Notes: generated from the letters alone by a model not told the origin. Positions 45,961 through 58,336 are shown, numbered from the stretch's first letter. The stretch is DNA of 64,000 nt from Theobroma cacao (GCF_000208745.1 NC_030851.1:14377577-14441576), one strand, 5' to 3'. Made by a program: numbers and translations.

Positions 45961-46574
45961 TGCAACACCCCTGACCTTAATATCAGCCGAATATGTGTGA
46001 GGACTTACGATGATATGTTGAAATGGTTAAGCTAACGGCTGAGCATAGTTGAGTGTTTAGTGTATATGTTTATGAGCTTAAGGGTATGCCTATGTCCATA
46101 GAGCAATGAAAATGAAATATGAGTATTTGAGGGCTCAAAACAATGTTGTGCATATGTTTGGGACATTGATGATAAAGTGCATAGTTTGGCACTTAGGAGA
46201 ATATGATGCTTAAGCAAAATTATGCTAAGTATTGATTTGTACAAAATGTGACATAGAGCATAATGAGAATTTGATTTTGTTTGATAAGTTTATGCTTTGA
46301 TATTGAGCATTTTGGATGAATTGAGATGAAAATGACAATTATGACACTTAGACCGCAAAAACCTTGAGGCATGATATGGTGAATTATATGGGTTGAAGTC
46401 TAAGTGATATTTTGATATTTGATGATATATTTGGATGTTGTATGTGAAGATTTCATGTTGCACAAATGATTTGAAGTGTGTTATGAATGAAAATGAATTA
46501 GGGAACTTAAAGGAAATGATTTTGGGGTGTTAGACTTAGATTTTTAAAGTTTGAAAAGTTGAAAATCTACCCAC

Positions 46575-46865
46575 AGGGAAAAATGTATTGATACATTCCC
46601 CAATGTATTGATGCATTCTTGGCAAGATGAACACTATAAGGCGTACATGGGATTTTTTATCGATACATTCAAGAATGTATCGATAGATTTGAATAAGAAT
46701 GAACATCTATCAATACATTGTCCAAATGAAGCAAAGAGTACCTAAGGGAAAAAGTATTAATAGATTTCCCCCATGTATCAATACATTTAGGGCAGTGAGC
46801 ATTCTACTTGATTTCTATTGATACGTTGCCCAAGTTGCTCAAAGGTATCAATACATCACTAGGTA
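46575..46865 (+). repeat. ATGTATCGATACAT palindrome array in L1
   Basis: About ten copies of ATGTATTGATACATT or CGATACATTC/GAATGTATCGATA; a near-perfect dyad lies around 46658-46690. The array ends about 40 bp upstream of the TATA box. The same kind of array is in L2 (55070-55400, - strand) with the CTATCGATAG core. Confidence 0.75.
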
Positions 46866-46904
46866 TTGGCAAAAATAAAAAGTGTTTTGGGTTGTTTGCC
46901 TATT

Positions 46905-46912
46905 TATAAATA
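46905..46912 (+). promoter_or_regulatory. TATA box of L1
   Basis: TATAAATA between the palindrome array and a CT-rich leader (46922-46945). S2 inserted only 36 bp downstream of it, within the start of the transcribed region. Confidence 0.55.
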
Positions 46913-46948
46913 AAAGAAAACTTTCTCTCTCTCTTTTCCCTTTACTAT

Positions 46949-49199
46949 TGTGAAACCTTGACCTTTATAGACTCGTAGCTAGAAGTAGACGTGATATCAC
47001 TAACTAGGGGTAATTTCGTCATTTCTTTAGTGAGCCCTTAAAAGTAAGTTTTTAAACAATATTAAGGCCTAAGTCGGCCTAAGGCATAAATGAATGATGA
47101 AAATATGGGTAAAATGACGAAGGAAATAAAAATAATGATGATTCCCAAGGTAGGGGCAAAATGGTCATTTTTCATCTTTGGTCAAAATTTTTAAGTTTTC
47201 GTGAACCTAAGTATTTCTAGACTATTATGGACCTTGTCCTAGTGTTAAAAGTGTAAAAAGATTGTATCAAGGATTGGAGGAGAACAAGCCAACTTGTTAA
47301 GGGTATTTTCGTAATTTAAGTGAAGTTGGATAAGCTTGAGCTATAAATATCATCTTCCAATAGCTTCTTCTCATATTTCCAGCAAGTTCTTCTTCTTATT
47401 CTTCCTCCCATCTCATGTTGCTTTCATCCTCCATGGACCTCCATAACTTTTCACAAGCTAACTTCAATTTTCATGCTTTTATGCACTTTTGCATAGAACC
47501 TTTGTGCTCTTTCACTCTCTCACTTTAAAACCCTTGAAAGGTCTTACTTTCATACTTCCTCTCACTAGCTAGGTGTTTTAGAGAGAGAAAGAGGGAGCTT
47601 TTATAATAGCTTGGAAAATTATTAGAAAGAATTTCAAATTTACAAAGCTACCATGGTTCCAACGAAGCCCCACTGCCCCATTTGGACCATTAGAGAAAGT
47701 TGGAGTTGAGTAAAGATTTAACAAATACCGTTGAGTGAACTTGCATTTCAAAATTCTTTGGGAAATGTAAATGCATTTGGACGAAAAATTTGAATGATTT
47801 TATCCAACCTTTCTTTAAAAATGTGTGCCAGGGAACAAGCCCTTGATAAAATGTTTTAATGTTGTGAAATGTGTAAAAGGATGAATCCAAGTGCTTGTGA
47901 CATGTGTAAAAGGATGAATCCAAGTGCTCTTATATCATGTTGATATGTATATTATGCATTGGATGTTCATTTTTGTGTGATAATGATGACCCAGCTATGT
48001 GCATGTGGAAGTGCATATGAGCTGATGATGACCCAGCTATGTGAGAGTAGGGAGTGCACATGAGCGGAGTGTGGTGGGATGGTATGCATGATGATGTATA
48101 TATATATGTGTTATTGAAAGTTCATGAGTATGGTATATGGTTGTAATACATGTGAATCTTACATGTTGAACCTTGGAAATTTCTAAGCATGTTCAAGTTG
48201 ATTTTGTCTTTGCAGCTAAATGGCCTTTTCTTGAGAGAATGAAAACTTTTTGTTGATGTCCTGTTTCTCGCTGCAGCGAGATTCATTCTCGCTGTAACGA
48301 AAAACTCTCGGGTTTGGAGGGTTACATTGGCCTGATTCTCGCTGCAGCGAGAAACATTCTATCTTGATTACCTTCTTGTTTGGTTGCTGCCCTATTTTCC
48401 ACTTCTTTAGCACCATAGTTGATCATGGACTTCCAACAGCAAGGAATTAATTAATTAAGTTTGAAATTAGGGGTTGTAGTGAGAAACCCTCGGCCAGCTG
48501 ATAAATTGAGCCCAAATTTCATTGAAGCAAAAATTCATTGCAGTGAGAATGCCTTTCGACTGTAGCGAGGACCCATCGTTTCACTTGACTTGCTTGAATG
48601 CTATTAAAGTTTTCACTCTTCAAATCCTTTATTATGCATGGACTTTTATCGTCAAGTGATTAATTCATTAAGGGTTAATAGGGGGTTTTAATAAGAATTA
48701 AACTAAATTGCATTGTTTTTGAAAATAAGTGCATTATGATTTCTTAACTTCTCTTATCGATTGCTTGTTCCCTTCCTTGTTCACTCATTGGGTTTATACT
48801 CACCGTTTTCAACTTCATGTTTTCGGATCAAGAGGCAGTCGGTAACTAGGTCGAGGTGTCCTTGTAGACTGGTCTCCTTGGTAGGTATCTCGACATTCAA
48901 TAGTTGTACTTTCACCTGGGTCTCTCCGTTGGAAGTCTAGTATCCCTTTTGTTGTGTATAGACAAACCCAATGTAAATTATTAAGGTATATGGTTTAGAC
49001 AATATATGTATATTTGATTGGAAATGCCATTACGAGATGGCAATGGTTAGCATTATTTTGAATTGAAATTATGATATGTAACTTTAATAACTTATGATGC
49101 AATTATGGACAAGTTATATAAATAGGCTTGCTTGGACTTAGTGGGCCATATCTATTGGGCCCATGCGCCAGATCATGGCCTAGGATTTGGGTTTTGACA
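46949..49199 (+). mobile_element. Gypsy solo LTR S2 inside L1
   Basis: 2,251 bp; TGTGAAACC at the left and GGTTTTGACA at the right. It has the same family landmarks as S1 and G3: TATAAATA at 47342-47349, a 42-bp-type minisatellite remnant (47985-48070) and perfect CTCGCTGCAGCGAG palindromes at 48267-48280 and 48338-48351. L1 sequence resumes at 49200. The flanking pentamers (ACTAT, TCTAC) match at only three of five positions, so the TSD is decayed or altered. Confidence 0.85.
47342..47349 (+). promoter_or_regulatory. TATA box of S2
   Basis: TATAAATA at the family-conserved position about 390 bp into the LTR. Confidence 0.55.
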
Positions 49200-51716
49200 T
49201 CTACACCTTTCAAAACCTTAAGCCCATAAATGCTATTTGGAGCTCGTTTGAGCTAGAGCTGAGCTGGAGAAATGATTTGGAGGTAAGATTACACATTTTT
49301 ACTGATTGATTTTTTATTTAATTGATTAATGACTTCAGATCTAATTATTTTCAAATTTGGAATAATCCTCTCTCTTTGAGTTTGTTGAGGATTTAGAGCT
49401 AAGATTTGAGTAACCCAACTTCTAAGGTAAGGATTTAATGCTTGTAAGCTTAAGATTCGAAACTTAGGTTATGGTTTTAGTTAATTTGAAAAGTTGTGAA
49501 CTTTTGAAAGTTAGAAAATAATTTATATTTGATTTGCTCAAGGGGAAAATGGAGATGTCGACAAGTTGGTGAGCTGACGAGCCATTGGAGGCAAGAAAGC
49601 CCGACTTGGCTAAGAAAGCACCTTTGAACTGTCATTTGAGTGGGGAGTTTTATTTGAAAAATGCATGTGATGCATAACATATAATAAATGCACTACCATG
49701 GTACAAAATTGTTATGTTATGCCTAGATGAGCATGCCTAGGCTAATAAATCATTTGAATGCTATTAGGATGCATGAGCTACTAGATTTCTAGTTTATTAT
49801 GTAACCTTGTTGCCTTCTTTCAAATGTTTGATGGCTAACGATCCTTTGTGTATTTGCTTGATAGACATATATGCCTAGATGATAAGCCTAGGCTAGTAAT
49901 TATTTGACATATGCTATTATGTATGTGAGCTATGTTGTGAGCCATATGGTGGCACTGTTTTTGGAACTAATCGAATATGGGACCTAAATCATGAGATTTA
50001 CCTTTGTTAAGCTATGAGTAACTAAGTAGTAGCGAAGCTATGTTATAAGAACTAGGTTGCTCGATTATCTATGGAATATGTCACGTATTTGGAATTGATG
50101 ATATTTGAAGCATAGACTATAGTGTTTATCCATGTCATGATATAAACACTGAACTATTGGTTATGCTACATTAAAGGGGTCAAATTACCCAAGTGTGTAT
50201 GTGATTATGATAAGTGTTTAGGGTTAATGATAACTGATGAATTGCATATAATAAGGGCCTCATTCTGATATGCTTGATATGTGCAGATACCTACTTAATT
50301 GAGGTTGAATTGTTAATGCACACAAGGCTATTGAGCCATGATTATTTGGGGTGAATAGATTGAATACACTTGCGGAGTTAAAGGCATGATGGCCTATAGA
50401 TTTGATTATGGATTTATATTTCATGTGATGTGTGAACTCTGGACGTTGATTTGATTTGAGGTTGAGTGGAATATTTCCCCCTGTGACTATGTGTTTGCTT
50501 GCAGGGATGGTGGTAGAAGTCCTCGCTTCAGTGCTTTAATGCCACCCATCAAGATTACTCTAGGTGATGCCATCCGTTGGGAGATTACTCTAGATGATGA
50601 CTTGTATTTAATGCCACCCATTTAAGATTACTCTCGGTGATGTCATCCATTGGGAGCTTACTCCAAACGATGACTTTGATTCTTTGTCGTTGCTTCAGCA
50701 TGCGCGTGATTTGAAACTCTGCTAGCGGCTTAGCCTTGAGCATGATTTGACTTGGCCGGTTAGCCATCGTGTACAATTTGACTAAGTCCAAGGGAAAATG
50801 ACTCATTGATTTTCTTTGATTATGGTGAGATGTATAATGATATGGCATATATGTTGTGAGTATGTAATTATTAATGCAAGTGAATTGTGTTTAATGATTA
50901 ATTTTGAGCTTTGAGGTAAGTGATTTTAATATTGAATATTATGATTGTGCTCGGCTACTAAAGTAAGCCTATGGAGCCGAATTGATGATGGCTTGAAAGG
51001 TAAGCCTTAATTGAAACGTTTTGGTATGGAGACATATATTTGATTAAGCACAAATGTGATACGCCATTGAGATGTGATCACAGCAAGACATAACAAGATG
51101 AGATGTACACATAGTATATTAGGATGATCCTTGCACCTCTAAAATGGAGATGTTTGACAATAGTTGTGATAGCTTTATGACTTGATATGTCTCCATACAT
51201 ATGTATGTATTTATAGGTGATTTGTTATGCTACAATAGCATCCCCCTCACTAAGTATTAGATACCTTACCCTTTTATTGTACAATGTATAGATAAGTGAA
51301 GCTACGAGATTGCGTGGTTAATTCATCATTCGAATGGACAAAATGTTAGCATCTAGTAGGCTTCCCTTCTCGACGTGTCCACTCTGTTGAGTCTTTCTTG
51401 CTTTTGGTTTTGAAAATGTAAACTTTGGAATTTATGTAGGCATTGTAATGCCATGTATTGAGTTAAGGATTGTATGATACGAACTCGCTATGATAGCCAA
51501 CGTATGGCCTTTTGAACATTTGAAATTATTGATGTATGAACTATGAGCCAAAGGCAAATATTTATGTATTTGAATTTAAATATTATATGAATATATGAGT
51601 TTGGAAATCATTGGCAACGTGTGCATGATTTTGAATTCTAAGGCTTGCTCAGGTCTCCCGGCCTTTGCCTACTTGACCTGTGCACCTATCATGGTTGCCT
51701 GATTTGGGTCATGAAA

Positions 51717-52719
51717 AAGTTGATATCAAAGCCCTAGGCTTAGAGTGTGCTAGGTCATATGGGGTTTGTTAATGGAGTGTTGAGATTAGTGTAGAGTATT
51801 GTCTTCGAATTGTGATGACTGCACAAGTCAAGGGCAGGAAGCTGTATGTATTCCTATGTCTTTAGTAAGCCAACCTACCTTCGAATTCTGAGTTATGGAT
51901 TTGATTGGTGTTGCTCTGGTTAGGTTTAGGATGCCACCTAGAGGGATGAGCCACCATAAAGAGGAAATTAGAGCGAGATGCTCCTAATGAGAAGTTAAAG
52001 TAGGGATATATTCTTGGGACTGGAGGCCGTAGTAGATGAAGTAGGACTATTACGTTTGTAAGGACCAGATGGTTTAGTGAGCAATAACGTTGACATCTGA
52101 TAGTGAGTTGGATATTTAGAGTGACATTATGATGGGTGCCTTGTGTTAATGTTACACCCAAAACAATTCTAATTTGTTGCAGTGCCGGAGTTGACACAAG
52201 GATATGTGTCTAATATGAGGAAAGCACTAAGTTATTGAAAAATTGTTAGGAAAGGCGTACCAACGTGAATTTTGAACCTAGTTATCAAGGTAGCATTTGG
52301 GGTTACCTTGGTAAGATTTGTTTCTGAATTTGCAACCATGGAGATAGGCAGTGCAATAGATTAGTGAAATATCTACCTTATTAGCATGAGTGACTACATT
52401 AGAAAATGCATAAAGTCAATGCAAATAGAGGTTACGGTGTGAGTAATGAGAGGACTTGTCACTAAACACCCTTTCAAATTATTAGGGACATTGAATAAAT
52501 ATAAATTGACATGTGATTGCGAAACTTAGCACTAAGAGATGTACAACCTAATGTTTTATGGGTGATAGATAATTGGAGACCATTGCCTAACAAGGCTTGT
52601 ATTGAATATTGTGCTGGTGGTGCGAGCTCCTTAATAGCAAAATATGCCTAAAAGTGCGTTTGGCATACTATAAAAATGTGGAGTAGGTACATCCAAGTTG
52701 ATGTTTTGGAATATGTACT
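51717..52719 (+). other. PBS, leader and gag-start remnant following L1
   Basis: A PBS-like TGATATCAAAGCC (51721-51733, three mismatches from the consensus tRNA-iMet complement and its following base) and a leader with GTAGAGTATTGTCTTCGAATTG, which is also present in the leader of D (around 23870, - strand). An ATG at 51930 opens a short MPPRG gag-like frame that stops quickly. The rest is noncoding or decayed. No pol is recognisable. Confidence 0.5.
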
Positions 52720-55069
52720 TGTCATGACCCAAACTCAGGGGTCCGTGATTGACATGCACAAGCTCAGCAAGCAAGCCCATGGGACTCAAGAAGTTGTCAT
52801 ACTTAAGTCTCATTTAAATCATTTCATTCACAAAGGGCTTTATAACAATCATCATTAACACATAACCATCTTAAAACACCATATTTAATATTAACCTCTT
52901 GGCTCATAAGTGCACACAAAACTTAAAATAACATCATATTTTGCCATATATTGGCTAGTTCATTAAGTCATCCTGACTTCTTATTACATACATCAGAAGG
53001 CAACATAATACCTTCATAATGAATTAATGACATACATTGTCAACATAGTGCAAAATCGTAGCACTTGACTATGACTCAATGGAGTCACTCGTCAACATGA
53101 TAACCTACTAGTAGTCAAAATTACATGTTTGATGACGACAACACTAAGGCACTCGATCCTCAAAATCTATTATCTACACAATACAATGGAAAGGGTAAGT
53201 CACATAAGTACTTAGTGAGTGGAAGCATAACTCTAAAGTAAAGTGCAAGGATAGTGACAACACCTATCTTCTAAACATGTATACATAGTAGTAAGCTCAA
53301 CGTAAACATAGTAAGATAGGTTAGACATCACCTATCATAAACATCCTATCCTTTTTGTGGCAATGGTACCTCGTTACTTTTATATATATATATATATATA
53401 TACATGCACACACTTTTCTATCATATAACGTATTGTAAGCTATTTCTATCTTGCTTGTCATAATCATTACCACCATAACTGTCTATTGGCTTCCATTTAT
53501 TGTATGAACTGGCCCACTATATGACCATCTACATTCGTATTCAATTTACTTACCTCGCGAACAATCTATGTGAGCTCTAATCCCATAAACTCATAAGCTT
53601 GCATTTAATCTTTCATCATAAAAGCATACATATATCCACGGCTCTTACCTCAAGCCTTTACATTTTTCATAATTCATAAACACTGGTAACATAACAAGAA
53701 TTCACATGTTTACATCTTGAGGCATGCCACTACATAGTCATAACATCATAACTTTGAGTGGTCCTCCTTGGACATCAAATAGTCACATGCAGTGGCCAAT
53801 CGACGGACAACACTGTATCATCATATCACACTCCATTGCCAAAGCAAACGGCAGAGTACATAGTCATCATTCAAAGTAATCTCAATGGATGGAATCATAG
53901 CACTATAGGCGAGAATCACAGATGGGACGAAACCACCATCCTTACTTACCATTATCCCTGTAGGCGAAACATAATAAATGCAAAGCAGGTGAGAATCACA
54001 AGCAGGATGAAACCCCATTCGTACTTACCACCATCCTTGCCAGCAACATATATAATCATAGGGATATGGACACACTCAACCTCATATCATATATTGTCTT
54101 GAATCATCTACGAACATAACATACTTATCATGCCAAATCATAATTGTTCATATATTTATATATAATGATGTCATCGTTCGAAACATCATCCTTTGGACGG
54201 ATCATACATTACATCATACCATGATAACATATTATCTTTTCATAAGATAGAATTCATTATTGGCATTTCTATACTTAGCCTAGGTATATTCCTTGTAGGC
54301 ACTTCACTAGTCTAGACATATCATTTCTAGATGCATACATCACGTGCATATTAAACATAGCATCTTTTCCTCGTAACATGGCTCATATTCACATTATATC
54401 ATCTAGCCTAGATTTAAACCTTCAGGGCATCACACATCATTTCATTTGCACATTACTCTTTTTAGCCTAGACATAATGCTTCTAGATAATTTTCATCATT
54501 CATAACATTACTCGTCTAGGAGCATTACCTCTAGCCATACATATGGTGTACACATAATACATATTGTACATTTTATTCTAGGAGCATATATGCATCCTAG
54601 CATTATGCTCATAATAATAAAATTCCAACTTCAAATGTTCCTTTATCAACCTTGCAGAATTCAGCTCACTAAAGCCTCAACTACAATCATCAACATTCCT
54701 ATACATTTCCTATATTTCATTATTAAATTCCCAACTTTTCAGCATAACACATTTTCTAGTAATTTATCATACAAGCTCAACTTTCATAATTTCTTCATCA
54801 ATGAACTAAGCTCTCACCTTAGATATAATTTTGGCTTGTTCTAAGCTCAAATTTCCAACCACTTTCAAACATTATCAACCACCAAAGCTGGTACATGAAA
54901 ATTCTACATCATTAACTGTTTAAATTAGAAAACAATAGGTGAGAAGTGTCAATTTTACCTTTAGCTTGATTTTCTAGCATCAAATCATCCTTTCCAAGCT
55001 TCAATTTTCACTTATGGGATGTGGGGATCAAAGGGCAACAAGGGGCTTTTTATTTCCTTTTGTTTTCTA

Positions 55070-55400
55070 GATGGCATGCATCTATCAATAGATCCCTCAC
55101 AAATCTTAACATTTACCTTTCATTTATCAATAGATTTTTCAAGTCTATCAATAAATGGCACTTATGCTTTTTTATTTCACTTTCGTAGTGCAATATATCG
55201 ATAGTTTATGGGCATCTCTTCATAGATTGTGCCCTATTCTCTTTATCATTGGCCTAGGTGCTTATCTATCGATAGTTCATGTTTCCATTCTTTTTTTTAA
55301 CTTTTGATGGCAATCTATCAATACTTATCATGCATCTATCGACAAGTGTTCTTAGGCCTTTGCATTCCTTTACATCTTACTTACATCTATTAATAGATCA
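55070..55400 (-). repeat. CTATCGATAG / CTATCAATAG palindrome array in L2
   Basis: About nine copies of the dyad CTATC(G/A)ATAG at 20-45 bp spacing. On the - strand it lies directly upstream of a TATA-like AAATAAAAAG (about 55046-55055). Confidence 0.7.
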
Positions 55401-55401
55401 T
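55397..55401. repeat. Left flank / presumed TSD of G3 (ATCAT)
   Basis: Pentamer immediately before the G3 5' LTR. Its partner lies beyond the window, so it is unconfirmed. Confidence 0.4.
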
Positions 55402-55790
55402 TATGATACCCCAACTTCTATAGGCTTGTAACTAAGTATAGATATAATAATATGAGCTAGGGGTAGTTTCGTCATTTTCTCTAATAAGCTTCCAGAAGAA
55501 ATTTTTATGATATTTTAAGGCCTCAATAGGCATAAGATAGTATAAATGATGTGTGCTGATGCAAACATGAAGAAAACTACAAGTTTTAACAATTTTCATA
55601 ACAAGGGCAAAATGGTCATTTTTCACCTTGGGTTAAAATTTTAAGTTTTTATGAACCCGAGCATGTTTAGACCATTATGGATATTGTCCCAGTGTTGAAA
55701 GAGCAAAAAGATTGCATAAAAGATTGGAGGAAAGTAAGTTAATTGGTGGAGGGACATTTTCGTAATTTTAAAGGAAAGGATAAGATGGTC

Positions 55791-55798
55791 TATAAATA
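55791..55798 (+). promoter_or_regulatory. TATA box of the G3 5' LTR
   Basis: TATAAATA, conserved in the 3' LTR at 63645-63652 and in S1 and S2. Confidence 0.6.
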
Positions 55799-56629
55799 TC
55801 TTGAAAGTTCCAGCACCTTCTTGAATTTCCAGCAGTTGGTCTTCTTCTTCCCTTCTCCTCTCTCACGTTTCTTCAAAACTCCATGGAAGCTTGATTTGAA
55901 GCTTGAGTGATTTTCTCTCTCTAGCTCTAGTTTTCACACCTTTGAACCATTTTGACTAGAACCTTTGAATTCTTCCATCCTCTCACTTTAAAACCCTTCA
56001 AAAATCTGGTTTTCACACTTTCTCTCACTAGCTGGACATTTTAGAGAGGAAAAAGAGAATTACACCATTTATTTGGAAGCAATTGGAAGGGAATTTGACT
56101 ACAAAAGAGCCCTAGGGTAAGTGGTTAACTAAGCTCAATTTTTAGCTACAGAAAATGGTTAGTAATTGGGATTTATGAGCTGTTTTATTGTTTGGTATGT
56201 TCATTACTTTTTAGTGATTAAGATAGTGAACATAGATAGCCATTTAAAGTGGCAATTGAAAACTAGCTAAGAGATAACTTTTAGAGTTCATAGTGTGTAA
56301 ATTAATCTATTGTTGATGTTAATGTGATCCTAGGTTTTTAAGGAAGCACCATCATTCCAATTGGATCATTAGGGGAACTTTAGTCAATTAAAAGTTCTAC
56401 AATCAATTGGTGAGTGGACTACCTTCAAAATTGATTTTGGGAATATGATGGATTTGACAAAGTGTTTGAATGATCTTATACAATTTTTCATGAAAATGAA
56501 TGCCTTGGGAACAAGCTTTTGAGAAAAAGTTTATGTTATGAAATGTGATTATTATGGATTTCTATGTGGCTGCATTATGTTGATATACATTTATGCTTGA
56601 GTATAATGTTGTGTAATTATATTGACTCG

Positions 56630-56794
56630 NNNNNNNNNNNNNNNNNNNNNNNNNNNNNNNNNNNNNNNNNNNNNNNNNNNNNNNNNNNNNNNNNNNNNNN
56701 NNNNNNNNNNNNNNNNNNNNNNNNNNNNNNNNNNNNNNNNNNNNNNNNNNNNNNNNNNNNNNNNNNNNNNNNNNNNNNNNNNNNNNNNNNNNNN
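56630..56794. other. Assembly gap (165 N)
   Basis: A run of N between an LTR segment ending ATTGACTCG and a (TA)n tract. By comparison with 16660-16905 the missing part is the 42-bp minisatellite. The true length is unknown. Confidence 0.98.
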
Positions 56795-56994
56795 TATATA
56801 TATATATATATATATATATGTAAATATGTGTGTTATAGGAAATTGATGGATAATGGGTTATGGTTGTAATGCATGTGAAACTTGACATCTTAAACCTTGA
56901 TAAATTGTTATGTGTTTTCATGTTAGTTTGGACCTTTTGGTAGGGTGGTTTTTCCTTTGCGAGAAAGGTAAATTTTGCATTGATGCCTAGTATT

Positions 56995-57475
56995 TCACTG
57001 CAGCGAGAATGATTTTTACTGTAGCGAGAAACTCTCGGATTTGGAGGGGTACACTGGTCGAAAACTCGCTGCAGCGAGGATGCATTTTCGCTGCAGCGAG
57101 AATGAAACTGTAGCTTCTCGCTGCAGCTAGAAACTTTCTATTTTCTGGGTTTCAATTTCGCTGCAGCGAGAAACATTCTGTTTCTAGGTAGAAATTTCGC
57201 TGCAACGAGATTCAATTTCGCTGCAGCGAAAAACTTTCTGTTTTGATCTCTTATCTTGTCCAATTGCTGCCCTATCTTTCACTTCTTTGCTACCATATGG
57301 GAGCATGGACTTCCAACATTAAGGATTAAAAGAGTTAAGTTTAAAATGAAGAGGTTTAGTGAGAAACCCTCGGTCAGTTGAGGAACCCTCATTCTGTTAA
57401 TAACTAAATCCCAACGTCGCTGTAATGAAAATTCATTCTCGCTGCAGTGAGAATGCCTTTCCGCTGTAGCGAAGA
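56995..57475 (+). repeat. CTCGCTGCAGCGAG palindrome array in the G3 LTR
   Basis: About twelve copies or near-copies of TCTCGCTGCAGCGAGA, a 14-16 bp perfect-to-imperfect palindrome with a PstI-like core, spaced 20-60 bp apart and separated by AACTTTCTGTTT-type linkers. S1, S2 and E carry two to five decayed copies at the same place. Confidence 0.85.
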
Positions 57476-58115
57476 TTCGTTGTCGTATTTGACTTGCTTG
57501 TGTACTATTGAAGTTTTCATTCTTTAAATGGTTCGTTATGTACGGGTTAATGATTTTCAAATGATTAATCATTTAAAGACTTGATGAGGGGTTTTTAATA
57601 AGAATAGAAACAAATTGCATTGTTTTGAAAAAGAATGCATCATGATTTCATTAAAGATTCCTTATGGTATGCTTGTTCCCTTCCTTGTTCACTCACTGGG
57701 TTTATACTAACCATTTCAAATTCATGTTTCAGATCATGAGGCAGCTGGTAACTAGGACGAGGTATCCTTGTAGACTTATGTCCATCTTTTGGTAGGTGTC
57801 TCGGCATCCAGTAGCTGTACATTCATCCGAGTCCCTCCGCTGAAAGTCAAGTGTTCTTTTTGAGATGTATAGGTGAACCTAATGTACATTATGGGAATAC
57901 ATGTTGTAGACAATGTATATATATAATAAATGAGAAATGCCAATACGAGTTGGCAATGTCTATTACTATTTTGATTTTTAAGTTTTGAAAAATGACTTAG
58001 GAGTTTATGATGGAATGATGAACACGTCGGACTATTAGGCTTGCTTGGGCTTAGTGGACTACGTCCATTGGGCCCATGCACCGGTCATGGCATGAAATTT
58101 GGGTCGTGACAAAGT

Positions 58116-58128
58116 TGGTATCAGAGCT
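58116..58128 (+). other. Primer-binding site of G3
   Basis: TGGTATCAGAGCT, complementary to tRNA-iMet, 4 bp after the LTR end. Confidence 0.85.
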
Positions 58129-58336
58129 CTAGGTTTGTTTAGGTCCTAGAACTTCCTTTTGTTAGTCTAGTGGAGAGTCGAGTCTTTATGTGGGAACTCT
58201 AGTTGTGAAGTGTGAACCGTGGCACATTTTACAACCACGTGACCGTATAGATTCCCTATCGTAGAAACTACCTTTTGCCTTAAGTATGATTATGAAATGT
58301 GTTTAATAACAGGTGTTTGCTCTTGTTTAGGTAAGA

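Larger units (their letters stand above)
45961..51716 (+). mobile_element. Long gypsy LTR L1 (interrupted by S2)
   Basis: It starts TGCAACACCCCTGACC and ends TTTGGGTCATGAAA (expected CA decayed), followed by a PBS at 51720. Without S2 it is about 3.5 kb. Features: an ATGTATCGATACAT-type palindrome array (46575-46865), a TATA box (46905-46912), a CT-rich leader, direct repeats of TGATGCCATCCGTTGGGAG (about 50525-50670) and TATGCCTAGATGA-type words (49720-49890). Related to L2, which lies in the opposite orientation at 52720. It appears to be a 5' LTR because a PBS and leader follow. Confidence 0.72.
52720..55401 (-). mobile_element. Long gypsy LTR L2, opposite orientation, truncated by G3
   Basis: On the - strand it ends AGTTTGGGTCATGACA at 52720. 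Word-level similarity to L1 on the opposite strand includes TAGCCTAGA / CCTAGGCTA words (54280-54530), a (TA)n tract (53380-53401) and a CTATCGATAG-type palindrome array (55070-55400). Its U3 start is not reached because G3 begins at 55402. Short ORFs in it are low-complexity or chance. Confidence 0.65.
55402..58111 (+). mobile_element. 5' LTR of gypsy element G3
   Basis: 2,710 bp including a 165-base gap. It starts TATGATACCCC (TG decayed to TA; the 3' LTR has TGTGATACCCC) and ends GGTCGTGACA. TATAAATA at 55791-55798 is followed by a CT-rich leader. The gap replaces the minisatellite seen in the E, S1 and S2 copies and is followed by (TA)n. A dense array of CTCGCTGCAGCGAG palindromes spans 56995-57475. 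It differs from the 3' LTR at several points in the first 220 bp, so the insertion is not very recent. Confidence 0.93.

Noticed and set aside
45961..46948. A possible host gene promoter and 5' end (TATA box with CT-rich leader)
   Set aside because: The same sequence organisation is that of a gypsy LTR, with a PBS at its 3' end (51720) and a solo LTR inserted in it.
53758..54102. 114-codon ORF with repeated GENHRWDE-type words
   Set aside because: It comes from degenerate direct repeats in the L2 LTR, like the 50525-50670 repeats in L1; no coding homology recognised.
56562..56921. ORFs of 74-119 codons across the N gap
   Set aside because: Mostly unknown residues; produced by the assembly gap and a TA repeat.
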